Notes under the pieces: model-generated
Told to the model about the DNA's origin: nothing
The model's database searches: none
Seen by the model: the letters and a program-made list of their open reading frames with translations, nothing else
NCBI GenBank assembly: GCA_025194985.1
Contig: JAOANE010000056.1
Span: forward strand, 1-28,922
Source: Regnicoccus frigidus
GTDB lineage: Bacteria; Cyanobacteriota; Cyanobacteriia; PCC-6307; Cyanobiaceae
DNA: 28,922 nt
Reading direction: 5' to 3'
Program-made: the position numbers and the translations under genes
Part shown: one piece after another, positions 15,961 through 23,603 of the stretch
How the letters are laid out: each line of letters begins with the position of its first letter
Numbering within the stretch: position 1 is the stretch's first letter

Positions 15961-17683
15961 GTAAGTAGGGCTGTAGCCATTCAGTGGTCGTGACAGCGAA
16001 CATCGCTACGGCTGACCCTGACGGCGGCCTGATTGCCGGTTGTGTCTCATGTAGAGACTGCCTGAGACGAGAGCCCCTCCTGCCGGGATTTCAGAAGCGG
16101 ACTGGTTGGCATGGCCGGCCAGTGCCCGTTTTCTGATCCTGCATCAACAGCAGGAGATTCAAGTGCTGCGCCAAGAGAACGAACAGCTCCGAGCTGAACT
16201 CACCGCCCTGGCGACGGAACTGGCCAGCCTGCGCGACCGGATCGGGCGAACGTCTCGCAACTCTTCCAAACCACCCTCCAGCGACGGGTAGGGTTTTAAG
16301 CCGTCTGAACGCCGTAAAGGCAGTGGCCGCAAGCGGGCTGGCCAGCCGGGCCATCCCGGATCCGGGCCGGAGCTGCTGCCGATCGAGCGGGTGGATGAAG
16401 TGCTGGAGTACCACCCCCAGGCCTGCCGCCGTTGCGGGCAGCTGCTGGACGGTGTGGGTCCAGATCCGCTGCGCCATCAAGTGATCGAGATCCCGCCGAT
16501 CACACCGCTTGTGATCGAGCACCGGCTGCACCGGCTGGTCTGCCCCTACTGCTCGACCAGCACCTGTGCCACCCTGCCGGCGCATGTTGGGGGCAGCCGT
16601 TATAGGCCAAGGCTGAGTGCTCTGGTGGGCCTGTTTGGCAGTGCTTTCCCGTTGAGTTTCAGCAAGACCCAGGCGCTGCTCCATCAGCTGCTGGGGGTGG
16701 TGATCAGCCGCGCAGGGATTGCTGGGATCCGCCAGCGGCTGAGCCCAACCCTGGCCCCACCGGTGGCAGAAGCGCTGGCAGCTGCTCGGCAGCAGCCGGT
16801 GGCCTACGTCGATGAAACCGGCGCCCCCACAGGCAATGCCGACGGCCGCAATCCCGATGGCCGCAGAGGTTGGCAGTGGGTCATGGTCACCCCGGTGGCA
16901 ACGGTGTTCCTGCAGGGCCTGAGCCGCTCGGCTGCAGCGGCCACGGAGCTGTTGGGGGACTCTTTTGGCGGAATCGTGGTGAGTGATCGGTTCTCTGCCT
17001 ACAACCATCTGCCACTGGGGCAACGCCAGCTGTGCTGGGCGCACCTAATCCGTGATCTCACCGCTATCGCCGAACGCACAGGCGCCAGCGGTGAGATCGG
17101 AGCGGAGCTGCTAAGCCTGCAGCAGCAGCTGTTTGGGCAGTGGCACCGCTGGAAGGACGCCGCGATCGACTGGCCGCAACTCCAAAAGAACTGCCGGCCA
17201 ATCCGACAGGCATTTGAGGCCACGCTGCAGCAGGTGGTGGAGCTGGGATACCAACGCGGCGAGCGAACGCCATGGGCCCAGACCGTTCGCACCTGCCAGC
17301 AACTGCTGCAACGCAGCGATGCCCTCTGGACCTTCCTGGAGCACCCTGGCGTGGAACCCACCAACAACGCCGCCGAAAGGGCCCTACGCCAGTCGGTGAT
17401 TCAGCGCAAAATCAGTCACGGTGTCCAGTCGACCAGCGGCGCCATCTGCCGCAGCCGATTGCTCACGGTGACCACCACTCTGCGCCAGCAAGGCCGTGAT
17501 GTCTGGCAGTTTCTGGAGCAGGCCTGGATTGCCCACCACCGCGGCGGACTAATGCCATCACTCCTGCCCAATACCTGAGCCGCTCAGCTCACAGCCTCAA
17601 GTCCTTGGTTGCTCAGCGCTGCGGGATCAGGACGATTGGCGCCATCGGCTTCCCGACCCCTGAATCGGTACTTGAAGTCTTAC
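15961..17683 (+). mobile_element. IS66-family insertion sequence with defined ends
   Basis: The ends are imperfect inverted repeats that begin GTAAG, as in the IS66 family. Aligning the left end with the complement of the right end without gaps gives 22 of 33 matching positions, including GTAAG at 1-5, GTA at 13-15, ATTCAG at 19-24 and GGTCG at 26-30. The element is 1723 bp and carries only a TnpC-type transposase frame; the accessory tnpA and tnpB genes of classical IS66 are absent. The flanking 8-mers (AATTAGCA and TAAAAGCC) agree at only four positions, so no clear target duplication remains. It lies between ribH and the wzm operon. Confidence 0.88.
16106..17578 (+). pseudogene. IS66-type transposase (TnpC), interrupted by one amber codon
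   Basis: The 491-codon frame gives a normal-length IS66 transposase apart from TAG at 16289-16291. The N-terminal part has the leucine-zipper-like helix QQQEIQVLRQENEQLRAEL and the hallmark RNSSKPPSSDG. Immediately after the stop, in the same frame, come GFKPSERRKGSGRKRAGQPGHPGSG, a zinc-binding segment (CRRCGQLL, CPYCS), and the DDE catalytic domain with VAYVDETGAP (first Asp), VVSDRFSAYN (second Asp), QLCWAHLIRDL, and EPTNNAAERALR (Glu). The start is a TTG at 16106; no better one exists after the upstream stop at 16052. The single nonsense change suggests recent inactivation. Restart at the GTG or ATG codons near 16390 would lose the DNA-binding end. Confidence 0.9.
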
Positions 17684-17711
17684 TAAAAGCCAAGTGAGGC
17701 ACTGGCGCCTG

Positions 17712-18191
17712 TTAGCCCGGCAACACCCCCATCAAACTCCCCATCTCCAGCGCCTGCAGCGCGTAGCTCCAGCCCATGTTGCTCTTGATGCCGGCCCGCT
17801 CCAGTGCCTGCTGCATGGTGTCGGTGGTCAGAACGCCGAAGATCACCGGCACGCCCGTGTCGCGGGCCACGCTCGCCACTCCCTTGCTCACCTCGGCGCA
17901 GACGTAGTCGAAGTGGGGGGTGTCGCCTCGGATCACGGCCCCCAGGGTGATCAGCACCTGATAGCGGCCAGTGGCAGCGAGGCGCTGGGCGACCAGGGGA
18001 ATCTCAAAGCTGCCGGGTACCCAGGCCAGGTCGAGCTGGCTGCTGCTGGGAGTCACATCGATCCCGTGCCGCGAGAGGGCATCCAGGCAGGCGCTCAAAA
18101 GCTTGCCTGTGACCAGGTCGTTGAAACGACCAACAACCACGGCAATCTGAAGGTCACTGACCTCGGTGAACCGTCCTTCAAAAACCGCCAA
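17712..18191 (-). CDS. ribH: 6,7-dimethyl-8-ribityllumazine synthase
   Basis: RibH condenses 5-amino-6-ribitylamino-uracil with dihydroxybutanone phosphate in the next-to-last step of riboflavin synthesis and usually forms a 60-subunit shell. The 159-residue length is normal. Conserved parts include VVVGRFNDLVTGKLL (aromatic-binding Phe), WVPGSFEIPLVAQ, GAVIRGDTPHFDYV with catalytic His93, and VPVIFGVLTTDTMQQALERAG. It lies six bases after psbZ and is probably in the same transcript. The IS66 right end sits only 28 bases beyond its stop, so its natural terminator may have been displaced. Confidence 0.97.
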   Translation of the reverse strand: MAVFEGRFTEVSDLQIAVVVGRFNDLVTGKLLSACLDALSRHGIDVTPSSSQLDLAWVPGSFEIPLVAQRLAATGRYQVLITLGAVIRGDTPHFDYVCAEVSKGVASVARDTGVPVIFGVLTTDTMQQALERAGIKSNMGWSYALQALEMGSLMGVLPG

Positions 18192-18197
18192 TGGAAC

Positions 18198-18386
18198 TCA
18201 GACCACGAAGTAGCTCATGCCCCAGTTGAGCAGAACGAGGACCAGCCAGGTTGCTCCTCCGAGCAGGATCAGGCGGTTGGAGCGGCCGCTGTCGTCGGTG
18301 CTGGCGTAGAGCACGGGCACGGCCACCACCAGGGCGAACGACATCACCACCAGGGCCAGAACGGTGAGGGTGTTGAGAATCTGCAT
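18198..18386 (-). CDS. psbZ: Photosystem II protein PsbZ (Ycf9)
   Basis: PsbZ is a small thylakoid membrane subunit at the edge of the photosystem II core next to CP43. From the ATG at 18386 it has 62 residues, exactly the family length; an upstream in-frame ATG at 18428 would add 14 residues with no family counterpart. Two membrane helices are plain (about 5-25 and 39-59), joined by the loop YASTDDSGRSNR, and it ends GMSYFVV. It is followed by ribH after six bases. Its presence identifies the host as an oxygenic phototroph. Confidence 0.97.
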   Translation of the reverse strand: MQILNTLTVLALVVMSFALVVAVPVLYASTDDSGRSNRLILLGGATWLVLVLLNWGMSYFVV

Positions 18387-18527
18387 GGAATCTGCGGGGC
18401 CTGGGCGGGCAGAAATGGATTGTCCCACGGCGTCTCTGGCTGCCTGGAAGGCGCCCTTGGATCCTTCACAACTTGTCGGGAGGTGACCCTCGTCTTACGA
18501 TTGCCTCATCGATAACTTTGTTGTGGA

Positions 18528-18731
18528 ATGGCGACGACGACAGTCTCTTCCAAGTTCCAGGTGGTGTTGCCCAAGGCGGTGCGTCAGCTCTACGACCTGA
18601 AACCAGGCCAGGTGCTTCAGCTGATCTGTCTGCCCGATCGCATTGAGCTCCTGCCCCTGCAGGCTGCCTCGGCCCTGCGCGGCTTCCTCAAGGGGGCGAA
18701 CAGCTTTGAGCGGGAGCCCGATCGGCTGTGA
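18528..18731 (+). CDS. vapB: AbrB-family antitoxin (VapB type)
   Basis: This 67-residue DNA-binding antitoxin would neutralise the PIN toxin encoded next and repress their shared promoter. The swapped-hairpin AbrB/SpoVT fold is visible at residues 2-45: TTTVSSKFQVVLPKAVRQL then DLKPGQVLQLICLPDRIELLPL. The C-terminal 20 residues (LRGFLKGANSFEREPDRL) would form the toxin-wrapping tail. The gene overlaps vapC by four bases (GTGA). It is divergent from psbZ across about 140 bases, where a self-repressed promoter is expected, though I do not see a clear operator palindrome. Confidence 0.9.
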   Translation: MATTTVSSKFQVVLPKAVRQLYDLKPGQVLQLICLPDRIELLPLQAASALRGFLKGANSFEREPDRL

Positions 18732-19117
18732 GTGAAAGGCTCGTGGTGGATTCCTCAGGCTGGATCGAGTTCTTCACGGATGGCCCCAACGCTGACCCCT
18801 TCGCCGAAGCCATCGAGCAGCCGGAGCGCTTGGTGGTGCCCACCATCAGCCTGTTTGAGGTGTTCAAGTGGATCCTGCGTGAGCATGGCGAAGGCCCAGC
18901 CCTGCAGGCCATCGCTTTGATGCAGGGCGCTGAGGTGGTGGGCTTGAGCCCCGAAATCGCCCTCCATGGGGCCCAACTGAGCCTGGAGCTCAAGTTGCCC
19001 ATGGCCGACAGCCTGATGCTTGCCACCGCACAGGCCTTTGGCGCCCTCTTGATCACCCAAGACTCGGATTTTCAGGGGCTTGCCGGGGTGCGCTGGCTGC
19101 CCAAGGTCGCGGGCTGA
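18728..19117 (+). CDS. vapC: PIN-domain ribonuclease toxin (VapC type)
   Basis: This 129-residue predicted metal-dependent RNase is the toxin of a type II pair. The PIN acidic residues are all in place: D8 (LVVDSSGWIEFF), E44 (ISLFEVFKWIL), D94 (LPMADSLMLATA) and D112/D114 (ITQDSDF). It begins with GTG overlapping the antitoxin stop, the usual coupling for such pairs. Characterised VapC toxins cut tRNA or rRNA; the target here cannot be read from sequence. The gene looks intact, so the pair is probably active. It ends 35 bases before mutS in the same direction. Confidence 0.92.
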   Translation: MSERLVVDSSGWIEFFTDGPNADPFAEAIEQPERLVVPTISLFEVFKWILREHGEGPALQAIALMQGAEVVGLSPEIALHGAQLSLELKLPMADSLMLATAQAFGALLITQDSDFQGLAGVRWLPKVAG

Positions 19118-19152
19118 GCCTCCTACGATCGGGGACGTGCTGCAGGGGAAGC

Positions 19153-22008
19153 GTGGCGGGGGAAGCCCAGGAACAGCTTTCGCTGATGGCCGCCCCGACG
19201 CTGCAGGGATGTCTGTTCGGCCCTGCCGATGCCTCCACGGATCGATCACCCCAAGCTCCTGCCGGGGCCGATCCAGGAGAAGCTGATCCAGATGAAACCG
19301 GGCTCGACGACACAGCCCTGATCTCCCAGGCTGCCGCCAGGCCCCGTCAGCGCCAGGTCAGGCCCGAGGCGAGCCCAACGGAAACCAGCGCCGCCGATGG
19401 ATCCGAACTGCCCCGTTGGCACCACCACAGCCTGTTGGATCCGGCGGCCCTGCCGCCGATGCTGCGCCACTACGTATCGCTCAAGGCGGCCCACCCCGAT
19501 CGGGTGCTGCTCTACCGCCTGGGGGATTTCTTTGAGTTCTTTTTCGAGGACGCCCTGCTGCTCTCGCGCCTGCTGGAGCTGACCCTCACCGGCAAGGAGG
19601 CGGGCAAGGGGATCGGCCGCGTGCCGATGGCCGGCATCCCTCACCACGCCGCCGAGCGCTATTGCACCGAGCTGGTGCGCCATGGCCTGAGCATCGCCCT
19701 CTGCGACCAACTCGAAGCGGTGGCCGCCAAGGGCAGCCTGCTCAAGCGGGACATCACCCGGGTGATCACCCCCGGCACCGTGCTGGAGGAGGGCATGCTG
19801 GCCGCCCGTCGCAACAACTGGCTGGCGGCGGCGGTGGTCGAGCAGGGCCACTGGGGCCTGGCGATCGCCGATGTCAGCACCGGCGAATTCAGGGTCAGCG
19901 AGCGGGTGGGCAGCGACAGCCTCTACCAGGAGCTGCTGCAGCTGGAGGCCGCTGAGCTGCTCTGGCCGGCCGTAGAAGCGGCCTCTCCCAGCTGGTGCCC
20001 TGACGCTCTCCACCTCACCCGCCTGCCGCTCACGCCGTTTTCAGCGCCGGAGGCCCGCCGCACCCTGCTGGAGCGCTTTGAGCTGGCCAGTCTCGATGGC
20101 CTGGGCCTGGGCGAAGCGCCACTGGCGCTGCGGGCGGCCGGCGGTTTGCTTCGCTACCTCGATGACACCCAGCCAGGCCAGGGTGGCGAGCCGGGCGAAA
20201 GAGCGGATCGGGCTGATGGCCGCCGCGCCGTGGTGGTGCCGCTTGATCCCCCCACGCTCACGTTTGCTGGCGATCAGCTGGTGCTCGATGCCCAGACCCG
20301 CCGCAACCTGGAGCTCACCCGCACCCAGCGGGACGGCCAGCTGCAGGGCTCCCTGCTCTGGTCGTTGGATCGCACCATGACCGCCATGGGCGGGCGGGCC
20401 CTGCGCCGCTGGATCGAGCAGCCGCTGCGGGCTTTGGAGCCGATCCGTGCCCGCCAGGAGGCCGTCTCTGCCCTGGTGGCCCAGCGTCCCCTGCGTCAGG
20501 CCCTGCGCCGCCTGCTGCGGCCGATGGGGGATCTGGAGCGGCTGGCAGGCCGTGCCGGGGCGGGCAGCGCCTCAGCCCGGGATCTGGTGGCCCTGGCCGA
20601 TGGCCTGGAGCGGCTGCCCCAGCTGGGCTCGCTGCTGGAAGCGGCGGACAGCCCCCCGCTGCGGGCGCTCCACCAAGCGGCCCCCGAGCTGGCTGAACTG
20701 GCCGCCAGCCTGCGCCATAGCCTCCAGGATCCGGCGCCGCTAAGCCTCTCGGAGGGTGGCCTGATCCATGACGGCGTCGACCAGACGCTCGATGGCCTGC
20801 GCAACCGCCTCGACGATCACCAGGCCTGGCTGGCTGAGCAGGAGGCCCAGGAGCGCCTGGCCAGCGGCATCCCCTCCCTGCGCCTGCAGTTCCACCGCAC
20901 CTTCGGCACGTTCCTTTCGGTGAGCCGGGCCAAGGCCGCCACCGTTCCCGGCCACTGGATCCGGCGCCAGACGCTGGCCAACGAGGAGCGCTTCATCACG
21001 CCCGAGCTCAAGGCCCGCGAAGCGAAGATCCTGCAGCTGCGCGCCCGCGCCGCCGGCCGTGAATACGAGCTGTTCACCCAGTTGCGGGCGCTGGTGGGCG
21101 AGCAGGCCGCCCCGATCCGGGCCTGTGCCCGCCGGGTCGCGGCCCTCGATGCGCTCGCCTCACTGGCCGAGGTGGCGGCCCTCGGCGGCTACTGCTGCCC
21201 CGAGCTCAGTGATGACCGCGGCCTGTTCATTGAGGCCGGTCGCCACCCGGTGGTGGAGCAGCTGCTGGTGGCCGAGCCCTTCGCCGCCAACGACATCCAT
21301 CTCGGTACGCCCGGCCAGCCCGACCTGATGGTGCTCACGGGGCCGAACGCCAGTGGCAAGAGCTGCTATCTGCGCCAGACGGGCCTGCTGCAGCTGATGG
21401 CCCAGATCGGCAGCTGGATTCCGGCCCGCTCCGCCCGGCTGGGTCTCTGCGACCGGATCTTCACCCGGGTGGGTGCCGTCGATGATCTGGCCGCCGGCCA
21501 GTCCACCTTCATGGTGGAAATGGCTGAAACGGCCAACATCCTGCACCACGCCTCCGACCGCTCCCTGGTGCTGCTCGATGAGATCGGCCGCGGCACCGCC
21601 ACCTTCGATGGCCTCTCGATCGCCTGGGCGGTGGCCGAACACCTGGCTGAGGGCTTGCGGGCCCGGGCGGTGTTCGCCACCCACTACCACGAACTCAATG
21701 AGCTGGCCTCCCTGCTCCCCAACGTGGCCAATTTCCAGGTGATTGTGGAGGAAACCGGCGACAGGCTGGTGTTCCTGCACCAGGTGCGCCCCGGCGGGGC
21801 CAGCCGCAGTTATGGCATCGAAGCCGCCCGCCTGGCCGGGGTGCCGGCGCCGGTGGTGCGCCGTGCCCGCCAGGTGCTCGGCCGGATCGAGGCCAACAGC
21901 CATGTGGCCGTGGGCCTGCAGAGCGCGGCTGAACCCTCAATGGCCGAGGTTGAGCCCCTTAAGCCGAACGATCCAGATCCAGCCAGGCTCGCCGCAGCAG
22001 GGCATTGA
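19153..22008 (+). CDS. mutS: DNA mismatch repair protein MutS
   Basis: MutS binds mismatched or looped DNA and starts repair. The GTG start at 19153 follows GGGGAAG. The product has 951 residues, longer than E. coli MutS (853), because about 100 low-complexity residues precede the mismatch-binding domain. That domain carries the F-x-E motif in LGDFFEFFFEDALLL (about 120-130) and AGIPHHAAERY. The C-terminal ATPase has Walker A GPNASGKS (about 730-737), the segment AGQSTFMVEMAETANIL, Walker B LVLLDEIGRGT, and FATHYHEL. It is intact. The last 50 bases overlap the end of the convergent cobH gene. Confidence 0.97.
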   Translation: MAGEAQEQLSLMAAPTLQGCLFGPADASTDRSPQAPAGADPGEADPDETGLDDTALISQAAARPRQRQVRPEASPTETSAADGSELPRWHHHSLLDPAALPPMLRHYVSLKAAHPDRVLLYRLGDFFEFFFEDALLLSRLLELTLTGKEAGKGIGRVPMAGIPHHAAERYCTELVRHGLSIALCDQLEAVAAKGSLLKRDITRVITPGTVLEEGMLAARRNNWLAAAVVEQGHWGLAIADVSTGEFRVSERVGSDSLYQELLQLEAAELLWPAVEAASPSWCPDALHLTRLPLTPFSAPEARRTLLERFELASLDGLGLGEAPLALRAAGGLLRYLDDTQPGQGGEPGERADRADGRRAVVVPLDPPTLTFAGDQLVLDAQTRRNLELTRTQRDGQLQGSLLWSLDRTMTAMGGRALRRWIEQPLRALEPIRARQEAVSALVAQRPLRQALRRLLRPMGDLERLAGRAGAGSASARDLVALADGLERLPQLGSLLEAADSPPLRALHQAAPELAELAASLRHSLQDPAPLSLSEGGLIHDGVDQTLDGLRNRLDDHQAWLAEQEAQERLASGIPSLRLQFHRTFGTFLSVSRAKAATVPGHWIRRQTLANEERFITPELKAREAKILQLRARAAGREYELFTQLRALVGEQAAPIRACARRVAALDALASLAEVAALGGYCCPELSDDRGLFIEAGRHPVVEQLLVAEPFAANDIHLGTPGQPDLMVLTGPNASGKSCYLRQTGLLQLMAQIGSWIPARSARLGLCDRIFTRVGAVDDLAAGQSTFMVEMAETANILHHASDRSLVLLDEIGRGTATFDGLSIAWAVAEHLAEGLRARAVFATHYHELNELASLLPNVANFQVIVEETGDRLVFLHQVRPGGASRSYGIEAARLAGVPAPVVRRARQVLGRIEANSHVAVGLQSAAEPSMAEVEPLKPNDPDPARLAAAGH

Positions 22009-22588
22009 CGGCCGCAGCAGCGAGGCCGGCGCCGCCCCTGCTGCCCTCCAGCCGGATCTGGCTCAGGCCGCTCTCGGCCAGGTGACGCTTGCTGCGCTCC
22101 ACCCCCACGAACCCCACCGGCATGCCGATCACCAGGGGCGGAACTGCCTCCCCCCTGGCGGCAGGCCCGGCGATCAGCTGCAGCAAGCGCTCCAGGGCGG
22201 TGGGGGCGCTGCCGATCAGCACCACCGCCCGTGGATGTGCAGCCAGCGCCGCCGCCATGCCCTCGGCGCTGCGGGTGCCCCCCTCCGGCGCCAGGGCGGG
22301 GGCCCAGTCGAGGATGGAGTGCACGGGGTTGGCGAAGGTGCGCCCGGCCATCGGCCTCACGGCCGCCGCTGCCATGGCGGTGTCGGTGAGGATCACGGCC
22401 CCGGCCGCCAGGGCGTCCATGCCCGCCTCACACGCACCGGGGCTGAAGCGCAGCGCTGGGCCAAGGGTCAGGTCGCCGCTGCTGTGCACCAGCCGCTCCA
22501 GCACGTCCTGGTGCACCCCATCGAGGCCGGTCGGCCCCAGGCATTGGCGGATGTGCCGCACGCTTTCGGTGAAGATCGGGTGATCCAC
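21959..22588 (-). CDS. cobH: Precorrin-8X methylmutase
   Basis: CobH (CbiC in the cobalt-early pathway) moves the C-11 methyl group to C-12 to give hydrogenobyrinic or cobyrinic acid in corrin synthesis. The protein has 209 residues and starts MDHPIFTESVRHI as is usual. Catalytic His35 lies in ERLVHSSGD; DTAMAAAAVRP, GSAPTALERLL and VIGMPVGFVGVERSK follow in the family order. Cyanobacteria normally make pseudocobalamin, which fits. The start is only 11 bases from the divergent holA start, and the 3' end overlaps mutS. Confidence 0.96.
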   Translation of the reverse strand: MDHPIFTESVRHIRQCLGPTGLDGVHQDVLERLVHSSGDLTLGPALRFSPGACEAGMDALAAGAVILTDTAMAAAAVRPMAGRTFANPVHSILDWAPALAPEGGTRSAEGMAAALAAHPRAVVLIGSAPTALERLLQLIAGPAARGEAVPPLVIGMPVGFVGVERSKRHLAESGLSQIRLEGSRGGAGLAAAAVNALLRRAWLDLDRSA

Positions 22589-22599
22589 GGCCTGCCCTG

Positions 22600-23568
22600 A
22601 TGCCGATCCATCTCTACTGGGGAGACGACGAGGCCGGCCGGCAGCGGGCCGTCGACGCCCTGATCACGGCGGTGGTGGAATCCAGCTGGCAGAGCATCAA
22701 CCTGACCAGGCTCGATGGCAACGATGGGGCCCAGGCGGCGCAGGCCCTCAGTGAGGCGCGCACGCCGCCCCTCGGTGGCGGTCACCGGGTGGTGGTGCTG
22801 CAGCGCAGTCCCTTCTGCAGCGCCTGCCCTGCCGATCTGGCTGGCCCCCTGGAGGAAAGCCTGGGGCTGATCCCCGAGCACACCCATCTGGTGCTGGTCA
22901 GCCCGGGCAAACCGGATGCCCGGCTGCGCACCACCAAGAGCCTGCGGGCCGTGGCCGAGGAGCAGAGTTTTGCCCTGCCGGCGGTCTGGGATGGCAGTGG
23001 CCAGCTGGACCTGGTGCGGCGCACGGCCCAGGGCCTCGGCCATGCCCTCACCCCCGAGGCGTTGGAGGCCCTGGCTGAGGCGATCGGCAGTGACAGTGCC
23101 CGCCTCGCCAGCGAGCTGGAGAAGCTGGCGCTCTATTGCTGCCAGCGGCCGATTGATGGCGCCGCCGTGGCGGCTCTGGTGGGCAGCCAGGCCACAACCA
23201 GCCTGCAACTGGGCGATGCCCTGCTGCGCGGCGATCTCGGCGAAGCGATCGCCCTGCTCGATCACCTGGTGACGGCCGGGGAGCCCCCCCTGCGGATCGT
23301 TGCGGCGCTCACCAGCCAGATCCGCGGCTGGCTCTGGGTGAGCCTGCTGGAGGCCCAGGGGGAGCAGGACGTGGCTGTGATCGCCCGGGCCGCCGGCATC
23401 GGCAACCCGAAGCGGATCTACGTGATGCGCAAACAGATCCGCGGCCGGCCCGCCCAGCTTTTTCTGGCCCTGCTGGGCCAGTTGCTGGAGATTGAGGCGT
23501 CGCTGAAGCTGGGAGCCAAACCTGGCGACGCCTTCCGCGATGGGCTGTTGGCGGCAGCCCCCCGATAA
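22600..23568 (+). CDS. holA: DNA polymerase III delta subunit
   Basis: The delta subunit opens the beta sliding clamp as part of the clamp loader. The protein has 322 residues. It starts MPIHLYWGDDEAGRQRAVD (the degenerate nucleotide-binding start of delta) and contains HTHLVLVSPGKPDARLRTTKSL, the helical middle domain LARRTAQ-like region with ALAEAIGSDSARLASELEKLALY, and the collar domain PLRIVAALTSQIRGWLWVSLLE. It is divergent from cobH with an 11-base gap and is followed by lysC 35 bases later in the same direction. Confidence 0.93.
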   Translation: MPIHLYWGDDEAGRQRAVDALITAVVESSWQSINLTRLDGNDGAQAAQALSEARTPPLGGGHRVVVLQRSPFCSACPADLAGPLEESLGLIPEHTHLVLVSPGKPDARLRTTKSLRAVAEEQSFALPAVWDGSGQLDLVRRTAQGLGHALTPEALEALAEAIGSDSARLASELEKLALYCCQRPIDGAAVAALVGSQATTSLQLGDALLRGDLGEAIALLDHLVTAGEPPLRIVAALTSQIRGWLWVSLLEAQGEQDVAVIARAAGIGNPKRIYVMRKQIRGRPAQLFLALLGQLLEIEASLKLGAKPGDAFRDGLLAAAPR

Positions 23569-23603
23569 TCAGCTCCTCACGACAGCGTTGCGCGCAGACC
23601 GGG

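Noticed and set aside
16091..17044. Minus-strand frame of 317 codons inside the IS66 element
   Set aside because: It is antisense to the transposase, whose catalytic motifs are on the plus strand; composition is Gln/Pro/Arg-rich as for a shadow frame.
17694..18515. Plus-strand frame across ribH and psbZ
   Set aside because: ribH and psbZ on the minus strand are unmistakable; this frame is their complement.
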